Assembly (NCBI RefSeq): GCF_000617845.2
Contig: NZ_DF820425.1
Span: 4,081,725 to 4,145,724 of the forward strand
DNA: 64,000 nucleotides
Source of the DNA: Bradyrhizobium sp. DOA9
GTDB taxonomy: Bacteria > Pseudomonadota > Alphaproteobacteria > Rhizobiales > Xanthobacteraceae
Reading direction: 5' to 3'
Shown here: positions 41,638-50,281 of the stretch, piece after piece
How the letters are laid out: the number at the start of each line of letters is the position of its first letter
Position numbering within the stretch: position 1 is the first letter of the stretch
Translations under genes and position numbers: made by a program
Notes under the pieces: model-generated
The model's input: the letters and a program-made list of their open reading frames with translations, nothing else
Database searches by the model: none
Told to the model about the DNA's origin: nothing

Positions 41638-42111
41638 ATGTCCGACGCCAAAACCTCAAATCCCTTCGAGATCGAGATCACGGAGCCGTCCAGCCTGAAC
41701 GAGCAGGCCGCGGCCGCGCTGGTGATCGTCGGCGCGCTGGTTGCGGTCGCCGACCGGCGCGTCTCGCCGGTCGAGCGCGACGAGGTGATCCGTTTCATCA
41801 GGGATCGCAAGCTGGCGCCGCACATCGCCGACGAACGGCTCTGTGCGATGTTCGACGAACTCGCCGAGCGGCTCGAAGAGCCGGATTTTGCCAATGTCGT
41901 GATCGATACGCTGCGGCCCGTTTCGAACCTGCCGCTCTCGTCGCATTTGATGGAGCTGTCGGAGCGCGTTGCTGCCGCAGACGAGGACGTACATCCCCAC
42001 GAAGTCCAGGCGATCAAATTGCTGCGCTTGCTGACGCTGGTGCTGCCGCGCGCGAAGCCGGTCGTGGCAAGTGCAGCGGGCCCCAAGCTGCAGGCCACCT
42101 CGAAGGAGTAA
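41638..42111 (+). CDS. TerB family tellurite-resistance/stress protein
   Basis: A 157-residue soluble helical protein. The region AAAALVIVGALVAVADRRVS with PVERDEVIRFIRDRKLAPHI, and a second half LSERVAAADEDVHPHEVQAI, matches the TerB/TerB-like fold of two acidic helical repeats that can bind divalent metal. The ATG at 41638 (MSDAKTSNPFEIEITEPSSL) has TAAGGGAG upstream; the longer open frame to 41509 is rejected. It is the first gene of a run with a small membrane protein, a TerC homologue and a UPF0114 protein. TerB proteins are linked to metal and envelope stress; the precise role is unknown. Confidence 0.85.
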   Translation: MSDAKTSNPFEIEITEPSSLNEQAAAALVIVGALVAVADRRVSPVERDEVIRFIRDRKLAPHIADERLCAMFDELAERLEEPDFANVVIDTLRPVSNLPLSSHLMELSERVAAADEDVHPHEVQAIKLLRLLTLVLPRAKPVVASAAGPKLQATSKE

Positions 42112-42113
42112 GC

Positions 42114-42476
42114 ATGAGCATGGTTTCGAACGAGCACGCCAGGCAAACCGAGGGGAACACCGGCGAGATCGCCGGTGGAGACCCGCGCCTCGCCAAGCTC
42201 GTCGACCGCCTCCCGCCGCGCATGGGAGACACGGTGACCTATCTGCTGAAGCCGTCCAGCCGCTGGGTCAGGATTCCCTCGGGCGCGCTGCTGGTCGTCG
42301 GCGGCGTGCTCGCCGTCCTGCCGGTGCTCGGCGTCTGGATGCTGCCGCTCGGCCTCGCGCTGCTCGCCGAGGACGTGCCGGCGCTGCGTTCCTCCCGTTC
42401 AAAGGTCTTCGACTGGATCGAGCGCCGCAAGCCGCATTGGCTCGAATCGTCGGCATCGAAGGATGATCAAACATGA
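42114..42476 (+). CDS. small membrane protein in the Ter cluster
   Basis: A 120-residue protein with a soluble N-terminus, then two closely spaced helices (WVRIPSGALLVVGGVLAVLP and VLGVWMLPLGLALLAEDVPA), and a basic C-terminus. This hairpin resembles the short PGPGW-type transmembrane families. It starts two bases after the TerB stop and its own end overlaps the TerC ATG by four bases (ATGA), so its synthesis is coupled to both. Function unknown. Confidence 0.7.
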   Translation: MSMVSNEHARQTEGNTGEIAGGDPRLAKLVDRLPPRMGDTVTYLLKPSSRWVRIPSGALLVVGGVLAVLPVLGVWMLPLGLALLAEDVPALRSSRSKVFDWIERRKPHWLESSASKDDQT

Positions 42477-43111
42477 CCGAATTCATCACCGCCGAGGCGC
42501 TGACCGCGCTGTTCCAAGTCATCCTGATCGACCTCGTGCTGGCCGGCGACAACGCCGTGGTCATTGGTCTAGCCGCGGCGGGCCTGCCGGCAGCGCAACG
42601 CCGCCGGGCGATCATCGTCGGCATCGCCGCGGCCACTGCGCTACGCATCGTCTTTGCCGGCGTCGCGACCCAGCTCCTGCAGGTCATCGGCCTGCTGCTC
42701 GCCGGCGGCGTGCTGCTGCTCTGGGTGTGCTGGAAGATGTGGCGTGAATTGCGCGAGCAGTCAGCACATTCGCAGCAGCTCGCCTTCGGCCATGGCGGCA
42801 GCACGGACGCTGCCCCGGTGCAGGGAAAGACCTTCGGCCAGGCGGCCTTGCAGATCATTGCCGCCGACGTCTCGATGTCGCTCGACAACGTGCTCGCAGT
42901 TGCGGGCGCTGCGCGCGAGCATCCCTACATCCTCGCCTTCGGCCTGTTGCTGTCGGTCGCGATGATGGGCGTTGCCGCCGATCTGCTCGGCCGCGTGCTC
43001 CAGAAGCAACGCTGGGTTGCCTATGTCGGCTTGGCCATCATCATTTACGTCGCCTTCGAGATGATCTATCGGGGCTCGCTCGAGCTCGCACCCGTCATCG
43101 CGAGTCTCTAG
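42473..43111 (+). CDS. TerC family membrane protein (YjbE/YkoY-like)
   Basis: A 212-residue inner-membrane protein with about seven helices. Two conserved acidic motifs are visible: IDLVLAGDNAVVIGLAAAGL near the N-terminus and IIAADVSMSLDNVLAVAGAA in the middle, as in the TerC superfamily, where the Asp residues line the transport path. Some TerC relatives (YkoY/YceF in Bacillus) export manganese to metallate exoenzymes. Partner TerB, immediately upstream, supports a joint metal-related role. Exact ion is inferred. Confidence 0.85.
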   Translation: MTEFITAEALTALFQVILIDLVLAGDNAVVIGLAAAGLPAAQRRRAIIVGIAAATALRIVFAGVATQLLQVIGLLLAGGVLLLWVCWKMWRELREQSAHSQQLAFGHGGSTDAAPVQGKTFGQAALQIIAADVSMSLDNVLAVAGAAREHPYILAFGLLLSVAMMGVAADLLGRVLQKQRWVAYVGLAIIIYVAFEMIYRGSLELAPVIASL

Positions 43112-43143
43112 AGGCGAGGCCTGTCTGCAATCCGGAGTGATCA

Positions 43144-43728
43144 ATGACGTCTGAATCCAAAGCACCTTCGGCGCCGGCCGCGCCGCTGCCGCCGGTCGGC
43201 TTGCTTCCGAAGCTGATCTTCGGCTCGCGCTGGCTCCAATTGCCGCTCTATGTCGGCCTCATCGTCGCCCAGGCCGTCTATGTGCTGTTGTTCCTGAAGG
43301 AGCTCTGGCACCTGGTCCTGCACTCGTTCGATGCCAGCGAGCAGCAGATCATGCTGGTCGTGCTCGGGCTGATCGACGTCGTGATGATCTCGAACCTGCT
43401 GATCATGGTGATCGTGGGCGGCTACGAGACCTTCGTCTCCCGGCTGAACCTGACCGGCCATCCCGACGAACCGGAATGGCTCGGTCACGTCAATGCCAGC
43501 GTGCTCAAGATCAAGCTCGCGATGGCGATCATCGGCATCTCCTCGATCTCGCTGCTCAGGACCTTCATCGAGGCCGGCAATCTCGGCACGACGCGGAGCA
43601 ATTTCACCGAGACCGGGGTGATGTGGCAGGTGCTGATTCACATGACCTTCATCATCTCGGCGATCGGCATCGCCTGGGTCGACCGCCTCAGCGAGAGCGG
43701 CCATCGCAAGGAGGCCGAGCACGGCTGA
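43144..43728 (+). CDS. UPF0114/TIGR00645 family membrane protein (YqhA-like)
   Basis: A 194-residue protein with about four helices: WLQLPLYVGLIVAQAVYVLL, EQQIMLVVLGLIDVVMISNL, KIKLAMAIIGISSISLLRTF and QVLIHMTFIISAIGIAWVDR. The segments GGYETFVSRLNLTGHPDEPE and WLGHVNASVLKIKLAMAIIG are signatures of the UPF0114 family. No function is established. It is 32 bases after the TerC gene and probably closes that operon; a hairpin follows. Confidence 0.85.
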   Translation: MTSESKAPSAPAAPLPPVGLLPKLIFGSRWLQLPLYVGLIVAQAVYVLLFLKELWHLVLHSFDASEQQIMLVVLGLIDVVMISNLLIMVIVGGYETFVSRLNLTGHPDEPEWLGHVNASVLKIKLAMAIIGISSISLLRTFIEAGNLGTTRSNFTETGVMWQVLIHMTFIISAIGIAWVDRLSESGHRKEAEHG

Positions 43729-43767
43729 TCAATCCGGCCGCCAAATACCTCCCGAGCGGAATCCTGG

Positions 43768-43799
43768 AGCCCGCCTGATCGTCCGGTCGGGCGGGCTTT
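43768..43799 (+). terminator. hairpin terminator after the Ter cluster
   Basis: AGCCCGCC (43768-43775) and GGCGGGCT (43790-43797) form an 8-bp stem with a 14-base loop, followed by TT. It lies 40 bases after the UPF0114 gene and is a probable, rather weak, rho-independent terminator. Confidence 0.6.
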
Positions 43800-43930
43800 C
43801 CATTCAAGATCGATAAAATTGTCTGCAATCGGTTCAGCCCCGGCAAACGCTGAGGACAAGAAGCAGGGCACCTTAAACCAGGCCTTTGGAACCGATCTGC
43901 ATCCTGCCCGCAAAAGGGCAGGGCATCGGC

Positions 43931-44194
43931 ATGACAATTCTCAGGGAGATGGTCGCAGCAGTCGCGGGAGTCTACGCGCTCCTTCTGGTCTGTGACGCAT
44001 TGTTCGGCGTCGGCGAGGCGCGCTTCGACGACGCCTATTACCGCGCCAGCTTCTACGCACCGCGGCCGAAGGAGTTTCGGTTCGCGAACGACACGCCGCC
44101 GGCGGTCCGCGTCAGCGACGCCTTCGCGCAGTTCGCGCCCAGCGAGGCCAAGCCGAACCGGCGCTACTCGTCGCTGACGACGATCATTCGTTAA
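43931..44194 (+). CDS. hypothetical small membrane-anchored protein
   Basis: An 87-residue protein with an N-terminal helix (MTILREMVAAVAGVYALLLV, then CDALFGV) and a hydrophilic tail (EARFDDAYYRASFYAPRPKE). Start at the ATG 43931; the ribosome site is weak (GGGCAGGGC upstream). It is convergent with the alpha/beta hydrolase gene, 8 bases apart. No family recognised. Confidence 0.55.
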   Translation: MTILREMVAAVAGVYALLLVCDALFGVGEARFDDAYYRASFYAPRPKEFRFANDTPPAVRVSDAFAQFAPSEAKPNRRYSSLTTIIR

Positions 44195-44201
44195 CGCGGC
44201 C

Positions 44202-45098
44202 TTACTCCCCCTGGATCCATTCCGCGACGCCGCGCCAGAGCGTGTCGCGGTGCTCGGGGCGGAAGAAGCCGAAATGGCCTATTTTCTTGGCGCCCACCTC
44301 GGACGGTGCGACCGTCAGCACCTCCGGCTCGATCGCGGTGAATCCGCTCGCGAGCAGCTCGACCGCGGGGCGCGTCGCCCAGGGATCGTCGGAGAAGCAG
44401 AGCGAGCGCAGCTCGCCCTTGAACCTGGCGAAGTTCTCGAGTGCCGGCAGCTTTGAATCGAACAGATAGCGCGGGCTCGACACCCATTCGGTCCATTGCA
44501 GGAAGACGCCCTTGGGCAAATCCTCGCCGACGCCGGCCCAGCCCGGTGCATAACCAAGCGCATGGACCAGCGGCACGCCGACAAAATTCATGAAGGCGTA
44601 GACGCGATACTTCTCGGGCGAGGTCATCAGCCGCCACGTCGCCGCCTGCGAGGCCACGAAGGCCGCGCGCGAGATCTCGCTGTTGTTCGCGATCAGCCCG
44701 AGCGCCTGGCCGCCGAAGGAATGGCCGACATAGGCGAGTGGCAGCGCATGATAGCGCTCGCGCATCCAGCTGACCGCGGCGGTGACATCGAGCGCGGCCC
44801 AGTCGGACATCGAGGCCTTGAAGCCGACCAGCGATTTAGGCTGGTTGTAGCCGACCATCGCCGGCAGGCGGGAATCGCCGATGCCGCGATAGTCGTAGGT
44901 CAGCACCGCGCAGCCGCGATGGGCGAGATAGGAGGCAAAGCCCCGATAGATCTTGCGCGGCACGGCCGTCGCCGAGTTGATCAGCACGGCATGGCGCTTG
45001 GCGCCGCGCGGCAGGAACAGGGTGCCGGCCAGGGCATAGCCGTCGGCCGCCGGGAAGCTGATCTCGTCGATGTAAACGTCATCCAGTGCCGCGCCCAT
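44202..45098 (-). CDS. alpha/beta hydrolase family protein
   Basis: A 298-residue serine hydrolase. Strand-turn signature LPRGAKRHAVLINSATAVPR, Asp/Gly segment TYDYRGIGDSRLPAMVGYNQ and the nucleophile elbow LAYVGHSFGGQALGLI (GHSFGG). The C-terminal His segment GAKKIGHFGFFRPEHRDTLW completes a triad with an upstream Asp. The group resembles the prolyl-oligopeptidase-like, sometimes haloperoxidase/esterase-annotated short hydrolases; substrate unknown. The ATG at 45098 begins recognisable sequence; the longer frame above it does not. It is divergent from the DAHP synthase gene. Confidence 0.85.
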   Translation of the reverse strand: MGAALDDVYIDEISFPAADGYALAGTLFLPRGAKRHAVLINSATAVPRKIYRGFASYLAHRGCAVLTYDYRGIGDSRLPAMVGYNQPKSLVGFKASMSDWAALDVTAAVSWMRERYHALPLAYVGHSFGGQALGLIANNSEISRAAFVASQAATWRLMTSPEKYRVYAFMNFVGVPLVHALGYAPGWAGVGEDLPKGVFLQWTEWVSSPRYLFDSKLPALENFARFKGELRSLCFSDDPWATRPAVELLASGFTAIEPEVLTVAPSEVGAKKIGHFGFFRPEHRDTLWRGVAEWIQGE

Positions 45099-45278
45099 GG
45101 CGGTCGGTGTCCTGCCGGATTCCCAAGCCTGCCCAAGCAAATGCGAATTCGGCTTTGGCCGCAAGGGTTTGCGCTGCGAAATGGATTTACAAGTAGCGGG
45201 GCGAGGCCGGCCTGTGTATAAGGCAGCCCTCGCAACCCCTAGATCAGGTTGTGGTTTTTGCTTCACGGAGAGATTGCG

Positions 45279-46667
45279 ATGTCCGAGCGGTGGACGCCCG
45301 AGTCCTGGCGCAGCAAGCCGGTGCTACAGGTGCCCGAATATCCCGACGCCAAGGCCTTGGCCGACGTCGAGGCGCAGCTTGCGACCTTTCCGCCGCTGGT
45401 GTTCGCGGGCGAGGCGCGCAATCTGAAGAAGGCCTTGGGCCGCGTTGCGGCCGGCGAGGCCTTCCTGCTCCAGGGCGGCGACTGCGCCGAGAGCTTCGCC
45501 GAACACGGCGCCAACAACATCCGCGACTTCTTCCGCGTGCTGCTGCAGATGGCGGTGGTGCTGACCTATGCCGGCGCCGTGCCGGTGGTGAAGGTCGGCC
45601 GCATCGCCGGGCAATTTGCAAAGCCGCGGTCCTCGCCGACCGAGAAGGTTGATGGCGTCGAGCTGCCGAGCTATCGCGGCGACATCGTCAACGACATTGC
45701 CTTCAGCAGGGAAGCGCGCATTCCCGATCCGCAGCGCCAGCTGATGGCCTATCGCCAGTCGGCGGCGACGCTGAACCTGCTCCGCGCCTTTGCGACCGGC
45801 GGCTTCGCCAATCTCGGCAGCGTGCATCAATGGATGCTCGGTTTCCTCAAGGATTCACCGCAGTCCCGCCGCTACAAGGAACTGGCCGACCGCATCTCGG
45901 ACGCGCTCAACTTCATGCGCGCCTGCGGCCTCGATCTCGAGAGCCATCCGGAGCTGCGCGCCACCGATTTCTACACCAGCCACGAGGCGCTGCTGCTCGG
46001 CTACGAGCAGGCCATGACCCGCGTCGATTCCACCACCGGCGACTGGTACGCGACCTCGGGCCACATGCTCTGGATCGGCGACCGCACCCGCCAGCTCGAT
46101 CACGGCCATGTCGAATATTTCCGCGGCATCAAGAACCCGATCGGACTCAAGTGCGGCCCGTCGCTGAAGTCCGACGAACTGCTGAAGCTGATCGACGTGC
46201 TCAACCCCGACAACGAGCCGGGCCGCCTGACGCTGATCGGCCGCTTCGGCTCCGACAAGATCGGCGAGCATCTGCCGAACATGGTCCGCGCCGTGAAGCG
46301 CGAGGGCCGGGTGGTGGTCTGGTCGTGCGATCCCATGCACGGCAACACCATCACCTCCACGTCCGGCTACAAGACGCGCCCGTTCGACCGCATCCTGTCC
46401 GAGGTGAAGTCGTTCTTCGCCGTCCATGCCGCCGAAGGCACCCATGCCGGCGGCGTGCATCTGGAGATGACCGGCCAGGACGTCACCGAATGTCTCGGCG
46501 GCGCCCGCGCGATCACGGACGAGGACCTCAACGACCGCTACCACACGGTCTGCGATCCCCGCCTCAATGCCGAGCAATCCATCGATATGGCGTTCCTGGT
46601 CGCTGAGCTGCTCAAGCAGGAGCGCGCCGGCAAGGCCCAGCCGATTCCGGCCGCAGCGGGGCTGTAA
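45279..46667 (+). CDS. class II (plant-type) 3-deoxy-7-phosphoheptulonate synthase
   Basis: A 462-residue enzyme joining phosphoenolpyruvate and erythrose 4-phosphate in the first step of the shikimate pathway. SERWTPESWRSKPVLQVPEY, FLLQGGDCAESFAEHGANNI (metal-binding Cys), VGRIAGQFAKPRSS, GEWYATSGHMLWIGDR-like DWYATSGHMLWIGDRTRQLD and SCDPMHGNTITSTSGYKTRP are class II DAHP synthase signatures. The ATG at 45279 has ACGGAGAG upstream. It is followed closely by dgkA and nadE. Confidence 0.95.
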   Translation: MSERWTPESWRSKPVLQVPEYPDAKALADVEAQLATFPPLVFAGEARNLKKALGRVAAGEAFLLQGGDCAESFAEHGANNIRDFFRVLLQMAVVLTYAGAVPVVKVGRIAGQFAKPRSSPTEKVDGVELPSYRGDIVNDIAFSREARIPDPQRQLMAYRQSAATLNLLRAFATGGFANLGSVHQWMLGFLKDSPQSRRYKELADRISDALNFMRACGLDLESHPELRATDFYTSHEALLLGYEQAMTRVDSTTGDWYATSGHMLWIGDRTRQLDHGHVEYFRGIKNPIGLKCGPSLKSDELLKLIDVLNPDNEPGRLTLIGRFGSDKIGEHLPNMVRAVKREGRVVVWSCDPMHGNTITSTSGYKTRPFDRILSEVKSFFAVHAAEGTHAGGVHLEMTGQDVTECLGGARAITDEDLNDRYHTVCDPRLNAEQSIDMAFLVAELLKQERAGKAQPIPAAAGL

Positions 46668-46671
46668 GACC

Positions 46672-47025
46672 TTGCTGCGGATCTGGAAGGCCACGATCAA
46701 TTCGCGCAACGGTCTGGCCTTTGCGTTCCGGTCGGAGCAGGCCGTCCGCGAGGAGATCTTTGCGCTGCTGCTGTCGGTGCCGCTGGCCTGGTTCGTCGGC
46801 GCCACCGCGATGCGCGCGGTCGAATTGGTGTGCTCCGTCGCGTTCGTGCTGACGGTCGAGCTGCTCAATACCGCGATCGAGAAGCTCGCCGACCGGCTGA
46901 CCATGGACCACGACAAGCAGATCGGCCGCGTCAAGGACATGGGCTCGGCCGCTGTCGGCGTTGCGCTCTTGATGACGGGCGCGTTCTGGATCATTGCCGT
47001 CATCGAGCGATTGGGGTTTCTGTAA
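46672..47025 (+). CDS. dgkA: diacylglycerol kinase
   Basis: A 117-residue three-helix integral membrane enzyme that phosphorylates diacylglycerol to phosphatidic acid. The conserved ATP/catalytic segment AVELVCSVAFVLTVELLNTA with IEKLADRLTMDHDKQIGRVK and DMGSAAVGVALLMTGAF is intact. The start is TTG at 46672; the open frame runs further upstream only as overlap with the previous gene's coding. It lies four bases after the DAHP synthase stop and 22 bases before nadE. Confidence 0.85.
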   Translation: MLRIWKATINSRNGLAFAFRSEQAVREEIFALLLSVPLAWFVGATAMRAVELVCSVAFVLTVELLNTAIEKLADRLTMDHDKQIGRVKDMGSAAVGVALLMTGAFWIIAVIERLGFL

Positions 47026-47047
47026 CTCGGGATCGGATAAAGCGGCC

Positions 47048-48805
47048 ATGACCGAACGCCTCGACACATTCGCGGTCACGCTCGCCCAGCTCAATCCGAC
47101 CTTGGGCGACGTGGAGGGCAATGCGGCCAAAGCGCGGGCGGCGCGGGCGCAGGCGAGGTCCGACGGCGCCGATCTCGTGCTGTTTCCGGAATTGTTCATC
47201 GCCGGCTATCCGCCGGAAGACCTGGTGCAGAAGCCGGCCTTCCAGGCCGCCTGTCGCGCCGCGATCGAAAGCCTCGCGCGCGAGACCGCCGATGGCGGGC
47301 CCGCGATGCTGGTCGGCACGCCCTGGGTCGAGGAGGGCAGGCTCTACAATGCCTGCGCGCTGCTCGATGGCGGGCGCATCGCGAGCCTGCGCTTCAAGTG
47401 CAACCTGCCGAATTACGGCGTGTTCGACGAGAAGCGGCTGTTTTCGCGCGGCCCTGCAGCGGGTCCCGTCACCGTGCGCGGCGTGCGCATCGGCGTGCCG
47501 ATCTGCGAGGACATCTGGCTGGAGGAGTCCGGGGACTACGAGAACGTGGTCGAGACGCTGGCCGAGACCGGCGCCGAGATCATCCTGGTGCCGAACGGCT
47601 CGCCTTACGCGCGCGACAAGAACGACGTGCGCCTGTCGGTCGCGGTGGCGCGCGTCACCGAGAGCGGGCTGCCGCTGGTCTATCTCAACCAGGTCGGCGG
47701 CCAGGACGAGCTGGTGTTCGACGGCGCATCCTTCGCGCTCAACGGCGATCTCTCGCTCGCGGCGCAGCTGCCGGCCTTCGAAGAGGGCATCGTCACGCTG
47801 CGCTTCAGCAGGAACGGCGACGACTGGCGCTGCACCGGGCCGATCGCCGAACTGCCCGAGGGCGACAAGGCCGACTACGCGGCCTGCGTGCTCGGCTTGC
47901 ACGATTACGTCGGCAAGAACGGCTTTCCCGGCGTGCTGCTCGGCATCTCCGGCGGCATCGATTCGGCGCTCTGCGCGGCGATCGCGGTCGATGCGCTCGG
48001 CGTCGACCAGGTGCATGGCGTGATGCTGCCTTACCGCTACACCGCGCCGCATTCGATCGCGGATGCTGGCGAACTCGCCGGCCATCTCGGCATCCGCTAC
48101 GAGGTGCTGCCGATCGCGGAAGCCGTGACCGGGTTCGAGACGATCCTGTCCGGCCTCTTCAAGAACCTGCCGCCCGACATCACCGAGGAAAACCTCCAGG
48201 CGCGTACCCGCGGCACGCTTCTGATGGCGATCTCCAACAAGACCGGGCTGATGGTGGTGACGACCGGCAACAAGTCGGAGATGTCGGTCGGCTACGCCAC
48301 GCTCTATGGCGACATGAACGGCGGCTTCAACCCGATCAAGGACATCTACAAGACGCAGGTGTTCCGGCTGGCGCGCTTGCGCAACAGCTGGAAGCCCGAC
48401 GGTGCGCTCGGCCCCGCGGGCGAAGTGATCCCGCCCGACATCATCACGCGTCCGCCGACCGCGGAGCTGCGCGAGAACCAGCGTGATGAGGACTCGCTGC
48501 CGCCTTACGACGTGCTCGATGCCATCCTGGAGCGCCTGGTCGAGCGCGAAGAGCCGCTGGACCAGATCATCGCCGCCGGCTTCGTCCGCGAGACGGTCAC
48601 CCGCATCGACCATCTGCTCAACGTCGCCGAATACAAGCGCCGCCAGGCCGCGCCCGGCGTGAAGGTGACGCGACGGAATTTCGGCCGCGACCGCCGCTAT
48701 CCCATCACCAACCGCTTTCGCGACAAGGGCGAGACATTGCCCGCGCCGGACGAGACGCTGGTGTCGCGCGGCAGCAAGGCTTCGATCGACGCGTTCGAGG
48801 GGTGA
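47048..48805 (+). CDS. nadE: glutamine-dependent NAD(+) synthase
   Basis: A 585-residue enzyme that amidates nicotinic acid adenine dinucleotide. The N-terminal nitrilase-like glutaminase domain (DLVLFPELFIAGYPPEDLVQ with Glu, LRFKCNLPNYGVFDEKRLF with Lys, GVPICEDIWLEESGDYEN with catalytic Cys) supplies ammonia; the C-terminal synthetase domain has the P-loop GISGGIDSALCAAIAVDALG (SGGxDS) and TTGNKSEMSVGYATLYGDMN. The ATG at 47048 starts the glutaminase domain. Full length. Confidence 0.95.
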   Translation: MTERLDTFAVTLAQLNPTLGDVEGNAAKARAARAQARSDGADLVLFPELFIAGYPPEDLVQKPAFQAACRAAIESLARETADGGPAMLVGTPWVEEGRLYNACALLDGGRIASLRFKCNLPNYGVFDEKRLFSRGPAAGPVTVRGVRIGVPICEDIWLEESGDYENVVETLAETGAEIILVPNGSPYARDKNDVRLSVAVARVTESGLPLVYLNQVGGQDELVFDGASFALNGDLSLAAQLPAFEEGIVTLRFSRNGDDWRCTGPIAELPEGDKADYAACVLGLHDYVGKNGFPGVLLGISGGIDSALCAAIAVDALGVDQVHGVMLPYRYTAPHSIADAGELAGHLGIRYEVLPIAEAVTGFETILSGLFKNLPPDITEENLQARTRGTLLMAISNKTGLMVVTTGNKSEMSVGYATLYGDMNGGFNPIKDIYKTQVFRLARLRNSWKPDGALGPAGEVIPPDIITRPPTAELRENQRDEDSLPPYDVLDAILERLVEREEPLDQIIAAGFVRETVTRIDHLLNVAEYKRRQAAPGVKVTRRNFGRDRRYPITNRFRDKGETLPAPDETLVSRGSKASIDAFEG

Positions 48806-48849
48806 GGGGCAGCGCTGCTTGTTTGGGGACGCTGTCGCCACACACACGC

Positions 48850-48952
48850 CGTCATCATCCGCGAAGGCGGATGATCCAGTACGCCGCGGCGGAGATCGTG
48901 AAAACCAATTGCTGCCGCGGAGTACTGGATGCCCGCCTCCGCGGGCATGACA
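48850..48952. repeat. intergenic palindromic repeat (GTCAT ... ATGAC type)
   Basis: A nested palindrome: GTCATC/CATGAC outer arms, a first hairpin (ATCATCCGCGAAGGCGGATGAT-like), an inner pair ATCCAGTAC with GTACTGGAT, and a second hairpin ATGCCCGCCTCCGCGGGCAT. It lies between the convergent nadE and DUF2865 genes. It is a dispersed rhizobial element, likely serving as a bidirectional transcription end. Confidence 0.6.
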
Positions 48953-48964
48953 GTTGAGCGTGGG

Positions 48965-50143
48965 CTACTTCTGCTGCTGCGGCAGGAAGGTCGGGCCGAC
49001 CGAGCGGATCGGCTTGTTCTCCGAGCCCGGCGCGGGCGTGCCGGTGTCCGCCGGCGGGGAGGCGGCCGGTGCATTCGCCGTCGTCGCGGGGGGCGTGGTG
49101 CCCTTCTTGGCGTTGGCAGGCTGCGTCGCGCCCTTGCTCGCCCGCTGCTGCTGCATCTTCCTGGCGCTTTCCTCGGTGACGATGATGTCGCCCTGCTGCT
49201 CGACGCTGGCCTTGTCGTCGGCCGATTTCAGCGCGTCCGCCCAGGTCTGCCCCGCCGCCTTGCACGAACATGACGGGTTGAACTCGCTGCGGAATTTGAA
49301 CGCGGTCGGCAGCGCCGTGTAGGGCTGGCCGCCGATCGAGACCGCCGCGTTCATGTCTTCGCCGGGGTTGCGATGGCTGTAGAGCACGGCTTCCGCGGCC
49401 GGACACAGCGCCTTGCAGGTCCTCTCGTCGTCGGAAAAGCGCGCCGGCACGGTGGCAAAGGAGATCGGGAAATAGGCGCCGTCGCAGGTGCGCACGCAGA
49501 CGGTGCGGAAGGTGCCGGATTGCGGGCCGAGATCGGAGGGCGGCATGGCCTGGGGATTGTTCGGGTTGTTGCCGCCGAACAGATTGGTCAGGAAATTGCC
49601 GCCGCCTTGCTGTTGCACGGCGTTGGCATATTGCGGGCCGCAATTGTTCTGCGCCAGCGCCATCAGCACCGAGCGGCGCTGGTTGTCGCGCTCCGGGCTG
49701 GCACCGGAACCGCCGCGCAGTCGCTCGAGACTGCCGGTGATCTGGTCCAGATTGGCGCGCATCTGCTGGATCTGGGTGTTGACCGGGCCGCACTGCGCCG
49801 ACTGGCCGTTGAACAGCGAGAAGAAGCCGGAGGAATCGCAGCCCATGCGCTTGGCCTGCATGGTGACGCGGTCGAGCTCGGCCTGCTGCTTGGCCTGGGA
49901 ATCCTGATAACGGCGGATCTGCTCCTCGCGCGCGGCATCACCGCCGCCGCGATCGAGCGCGGCGAGCTGGGCCTCCAGCCGCACGCACATCGGGTTCGGT
50001 CCGAGCCCGTTCTGGCCGGGCTGGGGCGGCGGGCCGGCCTGCGCCATAGCGCCATTGGCGAGCACGAGTGTGCCGAGGAGCACGGTGCAGGCAAGGAGGG
50101 AGCGGGCACGGAGGAGAGAGAGGAATTCAGGCATATCCGCCAT
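48965..50143 (-). CDS. DUF2865 domain exported protein
   Basis: A 392-residue periplasmic protein. Signal peptide region LARARSLLACTVLLGTLV-like (SLLACTVLLGTLVLANGAMA, cleavage near AMA-Q), a coiled-coil-like helical region (YQDSQAKQQAELDRVTMQAK, CGPVNTQIQQMRANLDQITG), then the DUF2865 core with several cysteines: TVCVRTCDGAYFPISFATVP, RFSDDERTCKALCPAAEAVL and FNPSCSCKAAGQTWADALKS. The C-terminus is Ala/Pro/Thr-rich. Starts at ATG 50143 or 50134 are both possible. Function unknown; DUF2865 proteins are envelope proteins of rhizobia. Confidence 0.85.
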   Translation of the reverse strand: MADMPEFLSLLRARSLLACTVLLGTLVLANGAMAQAGPPPQPGQNGLGPNPMCVRLEAQLAALDRGGGDAAREEQIRRYQDSQAKQQAELDRVTMQAKRMGCDSSGFFSLFNGQSAQCGPVNTQIQQMRANLDQITGSLERLRGGSGASPERDNQRRSVLMALAQNNCGPQYANAVQQQGGGNFLTNLFGGNNPNNPQAMPPSDLGPQSGTFRTVCVRTCDGAYFPISFATVPARFSDDERTCKALCPAAEAVLYSHRNPGEDMNAAVSIGGQPYTALPTAFKFRSEFNPSCSCKAAGQTWADALKSADDKASVEQQGDIIVTEESARKMQQQRASKGATQPANAKKGTTPPATTANAPAASPPADTGTPAPGSENKPIRSVGPTFLPQQQK

Positions 50144-50281
50144 TCTAGCGAGGTCACGGCCCAGGTGTCGTCCAATTTGAACTGGGGGCCGAAGCGCGCC
50201 CCCCAATAGCCGCTTCCTGCGGCATCGTCACGTCGTTTCAGGGGCCGAACTGGTCCTAAGGTCCGCCAGCTCCGAGCGAAT

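Noticed and set aside
47000..48847. 615-residue minus-strand frame over nadE
   Set aside because: Antisense shadow of NadE, which has complete glutaminase and synthetase motifs.
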